Source of the DNA: Hyphomicrobiales bacterium
Lineage (GTDB): Bacteria > Pseudomonadota > Alphaproteobacteria > Rhizobiales > Rhizobiaceae
DNA: 64,000 nucleotides
Direction: 5' to 3'
Assembly (NCBI GenBank): GCA_900467185.1
Contig: UBPA01000020.1
Coordinates: 1-64,000 of the forward strand
Both the position numbers and the translations under genes were made by a program. Under the pieces are notes generated by a model. The model was not told the origin of the DNA. It did not search any database and worked only from the letters and a program-made list of their open reading frames with translations. Below are positions 46,158 through 55,056 of this stretch, one piece after another (position 1 is the stretch's first letter; every line of letters starts with the position of its first letter).

Positions 46158-48149
46158 ATGTCCGTCGCCCTTACTTTCCCCGATGGCTCCATTCGCGAAT
46201 TCGCGCCCGGCACGACCGGCCGCGAGGTCGCCGAGTCGATTTCCAAGTCGCTGGCCAAGAAGGCCGTCGCCATCGCGCTCGACGGCGAGCTGCGCGACCT
46301 GTCCGATCCGGTCGAGAATGGCCGCCTCGAGATCGTCACCCGCGACGACCCGCGCGCGCTGGAGCTGATCCGTCACGATGCCGCCCACGTCATGGCCGAA
46401 GCCGTGCAGGAGCTTTGGCCCGGCACGCAGGTCACGATCGGACCGGTCATCGAGAACGGCTTCTATTACGACTTCGCAAAGGCCGAACCTTTCACGCCCG
46501 ACGATCTCCCGAAAATCGAAAAGCGCATGAAGGAGATCATTCAGCGCAACAGGCCCTTCACCAAGGAAGTCTGGCCGCGCGACAAGGCCCGTCAGGTCTT
46601 CGCCGACAAGGGCGAAGCCTACAAGGTTGAGCTGGTCGATGCGATTGCCGAGGGGCAGGACCTCAAGATCTACTATCAGGGCGACTGGTTCGACCTCTGC
46701 CGCGGGCCGCATATGGCATCCACGGGCCAGATCGGCACGGCCTTCAAGCTGATGAAGGTGGCCGGAGCCTACTGGCGCGGCGACAGCAACAATCCGATGC
46801 TGACCCGCATCTACGGTACGGCCTGGCACACACAGGAAGACCTCGACCACTATCTGAACGTTCTCGCCGAAGCCGAGAAGCGCGACCACCGCAAGCTCGG
46901 CCGCGAAATGGACCTGTTCCATTTTCAGGAAGAGGGACCGGGCGTCGTCTTCTGGCATGGCAAGGGCTGGCGCATCTTTCAGACCCTCGTCGCCTATATG
47001 CGCCGTCGTCTCGCCGGCACCTATCAGGAGGTCAACGCCCCGCAGGTGCTGGACAAGTCGCTGTGGGAGACCTCGGGCCACTGGGGATGGTATCGCGACA
47101 ATATGTTCAAGGTGACGGTCGCCGGCGACGATACGGATGACGATCGCGTCTTTGCGCTGAAGCCGATGAACTGCCCGGGCCACGTGCAGATCTTCAAGCA
47201 TGGTCTGAAGTCCTACCGTGAACTGCCCATCAGGCTTGCGGAATTCGGCAACGTCCACCGCTACGAGCCTTCGGGCGCGCTGCATGGGCTGATGCGCGTG
47301 CGCGGCTTCACGCAGGACGACGCCCATGTCTTCTGCACCGACGAGCAGATGGCCGCCGAATGCCTGCGCATCAACGACCTGATCCTCTCGGTCTATGAGG
47401 ATTTCGGCTTCGACGAGGTCGTGGTCAAGCTTTCCACGCGCCCGGAAAAGCGCGTCGGTTCCGACGAACTCTGGGATCGCGCCGAAAGCGTGATGATGGA
47501 TGTGCTGAAGACCATCGAGGCGCAGTCGGAAGGCCGCATCAAGACCGGCATCCTGCCGGGCGAGGGCGCTTTCTACGGTCCGAAGTTCGAATATACGCTG
47601 AAGGACGCCATCGGCCGTGAGTGGCAGTGCGGCACGACGCAGGTCGACTTCAACCTGCCGGAACGCTTTGGCGCCTTCTACATCGACAGCAATTCGGAAA
47701 AGACGAAACCCGTCATGATCCACCGCGCCATCTGTGGCTCGATGGAGCGGTTCCTCGGCATTCTCATCGAGAACTTCGCCGGCCACATGCCGCTGTGGGT
47801 TTCGCCGCTGCAGATCGTCGTTGCCACCATCACGTCGGAGGCCGATGCCTATGGCGAGGAAGTGGCCGAGCTCCTGCGCGAGGCGGGCCTCACGGTCGAG
47901 ACCGACTTCCGCAACGAGAAGATCAACTACAAGGTCCGCGAACACTCGGTGACCAAGGTGCCGGTCATCATCGTCTGCGGCAAGCGCGAAGCCGAAGAGC
48001 GCACGGTCAATATCCGCCGCCTCGGCAGCCAGGCCCAGACGCCGATGACGCTCGATGAGGCGATCGCAAGCCTCGTGGACGAAGCGACACCGCCCGACCT
48101 TCGCCGCAAGGCGGAGGCCAGGAAGGCCCGCGCCGCCGCCGCGGTCTGA
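46158..48149 (+). CDS. thrS: Threonyl-tRNA synthetase
   Basis: A 663-residue class II synthetase with all domains: TGS (1-62), the second additional/editing domain with [10 protein letters not shown] (His73, His77), the catalytic core (about 265-540; [20 protein letters not shown] with a zinc Cys) and the anticodon domain (about 550-645). AGGAGAAAC precedes the ATG at 46158. The C-terminal Ala/Arg tail is species-specific. Confidence 0.98.
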   Translation: MSVALTFPDGSIREFAPGTTGREVAESISKSLAKKAVAIALDGELRDLSDPVENGRLEIVTRDDPRALELIRHDAAHVMAEAVQELWPGTQVTIGPVIENGFYYDFAKAEPFTPDDLPKIEKRMKEIIQRNRPFTKEVWPRDKARQVFADKGEAYKVELVDAIAEGQDLKIYYQGDWFDLCRGPHMASTGQIGTAFKLMKVAGAYWRGDSNNPMLTRIYGTAWHTQEDLDHYLNVLAEAEKRDHRKLGREMDLFHFQEEGPGVVFWHGKGWRIFQTLVAYMRRRLAGTYQEVNAPQVLDKSLWETSGHWGWYRDNMFKVTVAGDDTDDDRVFALKPMNCPGHVQIFKHGLKSYRELPIRLAEFGNVHRYEPSGALHGLMRVRGFTQDDAHVFCTDEQMAAECLRINDLILSVYEDFGFDEVVVKLSTRPEKRVGSDELWDRAESVMMDVLKTIEAQSEGRIKTGILPGEGAFYGPKFEYTLKDAIGREWQCGTTQVDFNLPERFGAFYIDSNSEKTKPVMIHRAICGSMERFLGILIENFAGHMPLWVSPLQIVVATITSEADAYGEEVAELLREAGLTVETDFRNEKINYKVREHSVTKVPVIIVCGKREAEERTVNIRRLGSQAQTPMTLDEAIASLVDEATPPDLRRKAEARKARAAAAV

Positions 48150-48169
48150 GCGTCTCGACGGACAGTGAA

Positions 48170-48201
48170 CGAAAAGCCGGGCCTCAAGGTCCGGCTTTTC
48201 G
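48170..48201. terminator. Bidirectional terminator between thrS and an exported protein gene
   Basis: CGAAAAGCCGG (48170-48180) pairs perfectly with CCGGCTTTTCG (48191-48201) around a 10-base loop. The AAAA/TTTT tracts in the arms let it act for both converging genes. Confidence 0.85.
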
Positions 48202-48245
48202 CGTTCGGCGAAGGGGGGGAAATGTCCGGTTCGCCCGCGCTCGGC

Positions 48246-49301
48246 TCAATCCTGAGCGTTGGCGGGCGCGGCAGCGGCGGACTCGGCGCCGGGTTGCGCT
48301 GCCGTGTTCGACAGCAGCACCTCGACATCGGCATTCACGCCTGCCGTCACGGTGAAGTCGCGCTGGTAGATCTTCTCGTTGTTGCGCGCCACGGCGCTAT
48401 AGTCGCCTTCGGCCAGGACGAGCGTGGGGAAGGCCCCCACGCTTTCGCTGACCACGTCGCCGGATGCCGTGAGAATCGACCATGCGGTGTCGGCAATGGC
48501 CTCGCCGCCCGGCTCGGCCACCAGTTTCAAGGTCAGTTTCGCTGCCCGATGCTGGATCGTCGCTTCGGTGAGCTTGCCGGCTTCGACCTGGATATCGGCC
48601 CGGATGACCGCATTGACGGAGCCGTAGTTCGACACGACGTGGTAGGTGCCGGTGTTCAGGCGCACGACGGTGTTGGGTTTCACGTCCGCAACCACAAGCG
48701 CCCGCTCGCCGTCTTCCTTCACGTCGGAGGAAAAGATCGAGAAGGAAAGCTCGCCCTGGGGGATCCGCACGTCGGCGCCGGAGACGGCGTTGAGCGTGAC
48801 GCCGCCAGCGTCGAGCACCAGCACCTGCCGTTCGAAGGTTCCGGTGTCCGCGACGCGGATCTTGCGCGTGGCGCCCGCACGTCCGAAGGCGACATTGACG
48901 AAATACTCGCCCGGCACCAGCTGGAACGCGGCCGAGCCGCCCTGCGACGTCGCCACCAGTGGCAGCTTGCCGTCCGAGCCGGGGATCGGGCTGAACACGC
49001 GCCACGTCAGACCCTGCTCCACGGCGCCGCCCTTGTCCTTCAGAAGCGCCTCCAACCGCACGTCGTGGGTGGTCGGTCCATGCGCGGCCTCGCTCGGAAT
49101 GACCGGGCTGAAACTGTTCAGCTTGGGCATCTTCGGCGGCGCCGAGATCGACGGAAAGCTCTTGAAAGGGTCGTCCTGCACCGTCTGCGCCCATGCCTTG
49201 CTGCTCAGGCCGCCCGCCATGCCGAAGACGATTAGGGCAGCAAGCGCCACGCCCGGACGCGGATCCAGGGGCAGGCGGATAAGAAGAGCCGGGTGACGCA
49301 T
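48246..49301 (-). CDS. Exported protein of unknown function
   Basis: A 351-residue protein with an N-terminal signal (VALAALIVFGMAGGLSSKAW A, cleavage near residue 35) and a beta-rich periplasmic body. Repeated blocks such as GEYFVNVAFGRAGATRKIRV, TGTYHVVSNYGSVNAVIRAD and EGDYSAVARNNEKIYQRDFT look like carboxypeptidase-regulatory or PEGA-like beta repeats, about three copies. Similar proteins are hypothetical in Rhizobiaceae. Start MRHPALLIRLPLDPRPG. Confidence 0.8.
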   Translation of the reverse strand: MRHPALLIRLPLDPRPGVALAALIVFGMAGGLSSKAWAQTVQDDPFKSFPSISAPPKMPKLNSFSPVIPSEAAHGPTTHDVRLEALLKDKGGAVEQGLTWRVFSPIPGSDGKLPLVATSQGGSAAFQLVPGEYFVNVAFGRAGATRKIRVADTGTFERQVLVLDAGGVTLNAVSGADVRIPQGELSFSIFSSDVKEDGERALVVADVKPNTVVRLNTGTYHVVSNYGSVNAVIRADIQVEAGKLTEATIQHRAAKLTLKLVAEPGGEAIADTAWSILTASGDVVSESVGAFPTLVLAEGDYSAVARNNEKIYQRDFTVTAGVNADVEVLLSNTAAQPGAESAAAAPANAQD

Positions 49302-49584
49302 GATACGGTTGACTTCCTGACGAGGTGGCTCCACTTGAGACGCCGGTATGGCGAATTCGTGGCTACCGGCAATGGACCTCTCCTGCGGCAACCTACTGCA
49401 TAATGTGCAGGACCGGTACAGGGTTGCGCAAGGTTAAAGCATCTCCGCTGTGCATATCGGTCTGCGGCGCCACGCCCCGGCATTCGTGCCAAGCCATTCC
49501 GGCCGGCGGACGACGTCGGCAGAAGACGACATTCCGGCACGCGACGGCATCCGTCGCAGGGCCGCTTCCGTGAAAGTGACCGAT

Positions 49585-50169
49585 ATGACGACGGCTCCCG
49601 GCCTCAAGGACTACCTCGCAACGCGCCGCTCCATCCCCGCTTTCCAGATGTGCGAACCCGGCCCCGGACAGGCGGAGATCGAGGAGATGCTGACGCTCGC
49701 CTCCCGCGTTCCCGACCATGGCAAGCTCGCCCCCTGGCGCTTCATCGTCTATCGCGGCGACGAGCGCGCCCGCATCAGCGCGGAACTCGCCCGGCTGGCG
49801 CTCGAAGCCAAGCCCGATCTCTCCGAGGAGATGATCAAGGTCGAGAACACGCGGCTGACCCGCGCGCCGGTCGTCATCGCCGTCGTCAGCACGGCAGCGC
49901 CGCATGCCAAGGTGCCGGAATGGGAGCAGATCATGTCGGCGGGTGCCGTCTGCCTCAACCTGCTGATGGCCGCCAATGCGCTCGGCTTCTGCTCGAACTG
50001 GCTGAGCGAGTGGTTCGCATTCGATCAGCGCGCCTTTCCGGTTCTCGGCATTCGGGACAGCGAGAAGGTTGCGGGCTTCATCCATATCGGCTCGCCGCAG
50101 GTCCCGCCGACGGAGCGTCCGCGTCCGGCGCTTTCCGACATCGTCACCTGGGTCGGCCGCGACGCATAA
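49585..50169 (+). CDS. Nitroreductase family protein (YdjA-like)
   Basis: A 194-residue FMN-dependent oxidoreductase. [39 protein letters not shown] and the C-terminal [22 protein letters not shown] match small YdjA-type nitroreductases. Substrate unknown. The ATG at 49585 is assumed; GTG at 49570 is an alternative. It is 10 bases upstream of a flavin-reductase-like gene, so a flavin-linked pair. Confidence 0.88.
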   Translation: MTTAPGLKDYLATRRSIPAFQMCEPGPGQAEIEEMLTLASRVPDHGKLAPWRFIVYRGDERARISAELARLALEAKPDLSEEMIKVENTRLTRAPVVIAVVSTAAPHAKVPEWEQIMSAGAVCLNLLMAANALGFCSNWLSEWFAFDQRAFPVLGIRDSEKVAGFIHIGSPQVPPTERPRPALSDIVTWVGRDA

Positions 50170-50179
50170 GGGATTTCCG

Positions 50180-50782
50180 ATGTTCTACAGCACCGACACG
50201 AACGCCCACGGCCTGCCGCACGATCCGTTCAAGGCCATCGTCTCGCCGCGGCCGATCGGCTGGATCGGCACGCGGGCGAAGGATGGCAGCCTCAATCTCG
50301 CGCCTTACTCCTTCTTCAACGCCATCTGCGATGTGCCGAAGATGGTGATGTTCTCGTCTTCGGGATGGAAGGACACGGTGCGCAACATCGAAGACACCGG
50401 CGTCTTCACCGCCAGCTTCGTCAGCCGCGATCTCATCGACCCCATGAACCGCTCCTCGGCCCCCTTGCCGCACGGGGAGAGCGAGTTCGCCGCCGCAGGC
50501 CTGACGCCGGTCGATGGAAACCTCGTCGAGGCGCCGTTCGTCGGGGAAGCCTACGCCGCGCTCGAGTGCCGCATGACGGAGTTGTTCCGGCCGAAGGCGC
50601 TCTCCGGCGAGCCGGCCGAAAACTATGTTGTCATCGGGCAGGTGATCGGCATCCACATCCGCGAGGACGCCCTGCGCGACGGGCGTTTCGATATGGCGAA
50701 GGTGCGTCCCGTCGGCCGGCTCGGCTATATGGATTATGCCGACGCCGGCGATGTGTTCGAACTCATCCGCCCGACGCGCTGA
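50180..50782 (+). CDS. Flavin reductase-like (DIM6/NTAB) protein
   Basis: A 200-residue FMN-binding split-barrel protein. DPFKAIVSPRPIGWIGTRAK, NLAPYSFFNAICDVPKMVMF SS and KDTVRNIEDTGVFTASFVSR are diagnostic. It could supply reduced flavin or act as an oxidoreductase itself. Probably co-transcribed with the nitroreductase. Confidence 0.88.
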   Translation: MFYSTDTNAHGLPHDPFKAIVSPRPIGWIGTRAKDGSLNLAPYSFFNAICDVPKMVMFSSSGWKDTVRNIEDTGVFTASFVSRDLIDPMNRSSAPLPHGESEFAAAGLTPVDGNLVEAPFVGEAYAALECRMTELFRPKALSGEPAENYVVIGQVIGIHIREDALRDGRFDMAKVRPVGRLGYMDYADAGDVFELIRPTR

Positions 50783-50810
50783 CCGGCACAGTCGGTCGGC
50801 TCCGTGGATG

Positions 50811-51473
50811 TCAGTTTGGACCGCTGACATCCCGAAGCGCGATCCATTGCGCTGCCGTTTGCACAAGCACGTTCCGAAACCCGTTTTCGCGCGCGGCATG
50901 GTGCAACCGCTTCAGCGCGTCCTCATCGGTTTCGCGCGACGGCAGGGACCAGAAGCAGGGCACGCCGGCGTCCGCAGCCTGGAGGACGGTGGTGGCACGC
51001 GCCAGGATGACGGCGGGAGAGGTGGACCGTACGGCCTCCGCCGGCAGTTCGAGCGCCGCGGCCAGCGCGTCCTCGTCCAGCACCAGCGCGATCAGCCGCG
51101 CCGACGCGCCGGACAGGCGTTCGGCCCCGAGGAAGCTGACCGGGGAAACACCGAAAGCGGCGACGATCGCAAAGCAGCCTTCCGCAAGTCCCGCTTCCGC
51201 CTCGATCACGCCCAGCGCGACGTCCGCCGCCTGCAGATCGGCGCGCCCTCGACAGTCTTGCAGCAGTATGCCGTGCGGGCGGACGGCCTCGACCACGGCG
51301 ACGGCATCGTCCCGTTCGAGCATCTCAAGGCTGATCTCGAGGAGCAGACGCTGCGGCCGCGGTGCCGGGACAGGGTCGCCCGGACGTATCACGACGGCGA
51401 AGGCTGCTGGCGGCGGCGTATCGCCCGGGGCCAGTCGCACGAACGGGCCGGTTTCGCTGGCGTTAATCGACAT
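50811..51473 (-). CDS. Degenerate CitE/HpcH aldolase-like protein
   Basis: A 220-residue protein whose C-terminal half follows the CitE/HpcH pattern: RAEAGLAEG-type ETA region (VIEAEAGLAEGCFAIVAAFG), RLIALVLDEDALAAALEL, STSPAVILARATTVLQAADA and NGFRNVLVQTAAQ. The metal-binding Glu/Asp and the R-x-N segment of CitE are not visible and the protein is about 70 residues short. It is probably a divergent family member without lyase activity; identification is tentative. It is divergent from the DUF2336 gene. Confidence 0.55.
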   Translation of the reverse strand: MSINASETGPFVRLAPGDTPPPAAFAVVIRPGDPVPAPRPQRLLLEISLEMLERDDAVAVVEAVRPHGILLQDCRGRADLQAADVALGVIEAEAGLAEGCFAIVAAFGVSPVSFLGAERLSGASARLIALVLDEDALAAALELPAEAVRSTSPAVILARATTVLQAADAGVPCFWSLPSRETDEDALKRLHHAARENGFRNVLVQTAAQWIALRDVSGPN

Positions 51474-51548
51474 GGTGAACCAATCTTAAACGTTTCGCAT
51501 CTAACGTGACGACATCAGCATCTGTCCGGTTTGCGTAGTGGGGCGTCG

Positions 51549-52676
51549 GTGATCATACAAGCATTTCTTCGCTGGGTCGAAACCGCCAAGGCAACGGACC
51601 GCGCCCGCGCAGCCAGCGCCCTGGCGCGCGCCTATTGTGCGAAGGATGGCGACCGGATCGACCGGCATGCCGCCGACATGGCGATGACCTTTCTCCTCGA
51701 CGATCCCTCGCCGAAGGTGCGTCTGGCGCTTGCCGAAGCGCTGGCCTCGACGCCGCAGGCCCCGCGTTCGATCATCTTGTCGCTGGCCGAAGACCAGCCG
51801 GAGATCGCCTTCGCCGTCGCCACCCGCTCCCCGGTCCTCTCCGACGACGACCTGATCGATCTCGCCGCACGCGGAACGCCCGAACTGCGCGCCTTCATCG
51901 CCTCGCGCCGAACGGTGTCCCGCACGGTTGCGGCCGCCATCAGCGAAATCGGCGGCGTGCCGGAGGTCGTGATCCTCCTCGAAAATCCCGCGACCGATCT
52001 CTCGCGCCGAACGCTGAAACGGCTTGCGGATCGTCACGGCGACGTCTGCGTCGTGCGCAACATGCTTCTGGAGCGCGAGGATCTGCCGGCGGATGCACGG
52101 CAGGTTCTGGTCGAGCATGTCGGCACCGCGCTCAACGGCACTGCCTTCCTGCAAGCCGTGATCGGCACCGAACGCCTGCAACGCGTGGCCCGCCAGGCTT
52201 GCGAAACCGCCGTCGTCGATATGGCCGGCGAGGTCGCGGACGTGGATATCAAGGCGCTGATCGGCGAGCTGCGCACGACCGGACGCCTGACGCCCGCACT
52301 GCTGGTCAACGCGCTCTGCCACGGCCGCATCGACTTCTTCGCCGCGGCCATCGTGGAACTGACCCATGTCGGAGAAAAGCGGGTGCGCTCCATTCTGTCG
52401 GACGGTCGCACGCAAGCGCTCCAGGCCCTGTTCGAATCGGGTGGTCTCGGCCGGGAGATCGCCGCGCTCTTTGCGGAAGCCATCCTGATCTGGCGGCGGG
52501 AACGGCGGCAGGGCAGCCACCTCCCGGCGGCGTCCATCGCCGCCGTCCTCGTCCACCGCCTCCGCCAGACGGCGGATGGCTCCGGCCTGTCGGAATGTGT
52601 GGAAAAGCTCGCCATCGCCGAGCAGCGGCGCTTCGCCCGCGACTACGCCCAACTGGCGGCGCGACAGGCGGCCTGA
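51549..52676 (+). CDS. DUF2336 helical repeat protein
   Basis: A 375-residue all-helical protein of the alphaproteobacterial DUF2336 family. The N-terminal part (about 10-150) has HEAT-like repeats (DRARAASALARAYCAKDGDR, DDPSPKVRLALAEALASTPQ), followed by AVIGTERLQRVARQACE and LLVNALCHGRIDFFAAAIVE LTHV. Function unknown. The start is taken as GTG at 51549; TTG at 51531 is an in-frame alternative. Confidence 0.82.
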   Translation: MIIQAFLRWVETAKATDRARAASALARAYCAKDGDRIDRHAADMAMTFLLDDPSPKVRLALAEALASTPQAPRSIILSLAEDQPEIAFAVATRSPVLSDDDLIDLAARGTPELRAFIASRRTVSRTVAAAISEIGGVPEVVILLENPATDLSRRTLKRLADRHGDVCVVRNMLLEREDLPADARQVLVEHVGTALNGTAFLQAVIGTERLQRVARQACETAVVDMAGEVADVDIKALIGELRTTGRLTPALLVNALCHGRIDFFAAAIVELTHVGEKRVRSILSDGRTQALQALFESGGLGREIAALFAEAILIWRRERRQGSHLPAASIAAVLVHRLRQTADGSGLSECVEKLAIAEQRRFARDYAQLAARQAA

Positions 52677-52821
52677 CCTGCGCGAACGGCTCCCTGTCGC
52701 CTTAACCATGCTCTCCACCGAAGGCTTTTGTCCGGCAAAGAATTCCGATTGCCGGCTGGATACTGTAAGGCAGGGATCACGCCGGAAACGGCGGAGATGA
52801 TTGCAGGCCAAGGAGAAGCTT

Positions 52822-53844
52822 ATGTCCGAAACGAATCGGCGCGTCGTCGTCACCGGTGCGGGTGGGTTTCTCGGTCGCCACCTGACGCTCTCCCTCCTGC
52901 AACAGGATTTCTCTGTCCGTGGGACATTTCGTTCGGCCGTTCGGGGCAAGCAGGCGAAAATGGCCCTCGAGGAGCGGCAGGCGCAGCCCGTCGGAAAGCT
53001 CACCATCGCCCTTGCGGATCTCGAATCGGATGAGGGCTGGCCGGAGGCCCTGAAGGGCGCCGATGCCCTGTTCCACACAGCCTCGCCCTTTCCGGCGAAG
53101 ACGCCGGACGATCCGCAGGACGTCATCCGCCCGGCCGTCGAAGGCACGCGGCGCGTGCTGCGGGCAGCAGCCGAGGCCGGCATTCGCCGCGTCGTGCTGA
53201 CCTCGTCGATCGCCGCCGTCATGTATGGCGATGGCGTGGCCCCTTATGACGAACGGAACTGGACGGACGCGGACGGCAAGTTCGCCACCACCTACTACGC
53301 ATCGAAGACGCTGGCAGAGCGCGCCGCCTGGGCCGAGGCCGAAACCCTGGGTCTCGACCTGACGGTGCTCTGCCCGGGCATGATTCTCGGCCCGATGATC
53401 GGAAAGACCGCTGCGACTTCGGTCGGCATCGTGCGCAATCTGTTGAACGGCCGCTATCCCGCCATGCCGAAGTTCACCGTGCCCGTCGTCGATGTCCGGG
53501 ATGTCGCGGCGGCCCATGTTCTGGCGCTACAGACGGAGGCATCGATCGGCGAGCGGATCATCCTTGCCGGACAGTCGCTCAGCGTCGTGGAGATCGTCGC
53601 CATCCTGCGCGAGGCAATTCCCGAGCGAGCGGGGAAATTGCCGGGCATGACCGTTCCGAACTGGACGGCCAAAGCTGCGGCCTCCATGCATCCCGGCCTC
53701 GCGATGATCGTCAAGGAACTCGGACGCGACAACCGCGTGACCAGCGAGAAGGCACGACGGCTTCTCGGCTGGACGACCCGCCCGGAGCGCGAAACCGTCG
53801 CGGCAACCGCCGAGAGCCTGATTGCGGCCGGCCTGATCGTCTGA
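52822..53844 (+). CDS. NAD(P)-dependent epimerase/reductase (extended SDR, DFR-like)
   Basis: A 340-residue extended SDR. The nucleotide loop TGAGGFLGRH is at residues 11-20; the catalytic region TSSIAAVMYGDGVAPYDERN W followed by TTYYASKTLAERAAW supplies Ser, Tyr and Lys. The overall pattern resembles dihydroflavonol-4-reductase-like SDRs acting on small carbonyls. AAGGAGAAGC precedes the ATG. Substrate unknown. Confidence 0.86.
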   Translation: MSETNRRVVVTGAGGFLGRHLTLSLLQQDFSVRGTFRSAVRGKQAKMALEERQAQPVGKLTIALADLESDEGWPEALKGADALFHTASPFPAKTPDDPQDVIRPAVEGTRRVLRAAAEAGIRRVVLTSSIAAVMYGDGVAPYDERNWTDADGKFATTYYASKTLAERAAWAEAETLGLDLTVLCPGMILGPMIGKTAATSVGIVRNLLNGRYPAMPKFTVPVVDVRDVAAAHVLALQTEASIGERIILAGQSLSVVEIVAILREAIPERAGKLPGMTVPNWTAKAAASMHPGLAMIVKELGRDNRVTSEKARRLLGWTTRPERETVAATAESLIAAGLIV

Positions 53845-53893
53845 CGGCAGGTCGTTGGCCGTTCGCGGCGTCGAGACAGCAGCCCGAAGGATG

Positions 53894-54358
53894 TCAGCGG
53901 GAGATTCGCGTCGCGACCCATGAATAGCCGTCACCCAGATAGTGAACGGGAACGGATATCGCGTGGCGGATCTTCTGCGTGTCCGGTAGGACGCCCCGGA
54001 TCATCGCATATGCGCGCTGGGGCAGGGGCTGGCGCTCCGAAGCGGCCGCATCGGCCGGAAGAGGCGCGGCGGGCGGTGAAATCGTGGTGGGGGAGGACGT
54101 GGAGGCCTGCGGCGGTGCCGTCGGCGTAACGGTGCCACTCAGCGCCGCCGATGCGATCGGCGCATCCGCCGTCTTCTCGCACATGGCGACGATCACGGGA
54201 TAGCTGGCCTTCGCGTAGGCGGGAAGCTTTCGCTGGGACTGGTCGTCGCAGGCCGCCACCGTCTCCCACGAGCCCTTGACCGTATCGACGTAATGGCACT
54301 GGCTGACACTGTCGTCACATCCGAGAATCGTCATCACGACGAGCGCTGCAGTCACCAT
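53894..54358 (-). CDS. Putative lipoprotein
   Basis: A 154-residue protein with a short signal and lipobox (VVMTILGC, Cys14). Four cysteines lie in the mature N-terminal half (CDDSVSQCHYV, AACDDQ, AMCEKT). A Thr/Ser/Pro/Ala-rich linker (residues 70-110) leads to a C-terminal segment. No family recognised. It is transcribed toward the SDR gene. Confidence 0.7.
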   Translation of the reverse strand: MVTAALVVMTILGCDDSVSQCHYVDTVKGSWETVAACDDQSQRKLPAYAKASYPVIVAMCEKTADAPIASAALSGTVTPTAPPQASTSSPTTISPPAAPLPADAAASERQPLPQRAYAMIRGVLPDTQKIRHAISVPVHYLGDGYSWVATRISR

Positions 54359-54569
54359 GATCCGTCCGGTCTCCTGTTTCGTTCGCTATGGTAAACAGAC
54401 CGTTGTTCGGAATTATGGCGCGAACCTCCGCGGGGCCGTCGATTTTCCTGCGGCGCAGGCGCCACGGACCGTGCCCTCTGGATCGCTGCCAGAATCGGTA
54501 TAGAAACGGCTTGAGCCGTTTTCGCGGCGCTCCACCCCGCAGATTCTCTCTCTCAGGACATTACGCCAA

Positions 54570-55028
54570 GTGACTCTGGACATTCGCAAAGAAGCTCCGC
54601 GCCAACCCGGCGTCATCGATCTCCTCAACCAGTCCGACGTCTACGCCCAGTCGCTCTATCCGGCCGAGAGCAACCATCTGGTCGATCTCGAAACGCTGGA
54701 AAAGCCCGAGGTTTCGTTTCTTGTCGCCCGGCATGACGGCGCGATCATCGGCTGCTGCGCGCTGGTCGCGGCCGGTGACGGCAGCGGCGAGATCAAGCGG
54801 ATGTTCGTCGATCCGAAGGCGCGCGGCATGCGCGCAGGGCGGGCTCTTCTCGACGCTATCGAGCAAACGGCGCGGGAGACCGGGCTGACCACGGTCCGGC
54901 TTGAAACCGGCATCTACCAGCCTGAAGCCATCAGCCTCTACCGCAAGGCGGGCTACCGCGACATCGAGCCGTTCGGCAGCTACCAGCCCGACCCGCTCAG
55001 TCTCTTCATGGAGAAGATCGTCGCCTGA
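54570..55028 (+). CDS. GNAT-family N-acetyltransferase
   Basis: A 152-residue GNAT. The acetyl-CoA loop VDPKARGMRAGRALLDAIEQ and TTVRLETGIYQPEAISLYRK AGYRDIEPFGSYQ are characteristic of the small amino-group acetyltransferases. It uses a GTG start. The acceptor is unknown. It converges on parE with 28 bases between stops. Confidence 0.9.
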   Translation: MTLDIRKEAPRQPGVIDLLNQSDVYAQSLYPAESNHLVDLETLEKPEVSFLVARHDGAIIGCCALVAAGDGSGEIKRMFVDPKARGMRAGRALLDAIEQTARETGLTTVRLETGIYQPEAISLYRKAGYRDIEPFGSYQPDPLSLFMEKIVA

Positions 55029-55056
55029 CCGATTGGGGCTGGCGCAACGGTGCCGA

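Noticed and set aside
45792-47945. A 717-codon open frame on the minus strand opposite thrS
   Set aside because: It mirrors the codon periodicity of thrS in GC-rich DNA, its translation is Arg/Asp/His-rich with no family features, and thrS is certain. Similar mirror frames opposite mgtE (29075-31168), the Deg protease (15689-17374) and secY are rejected for the same reason.
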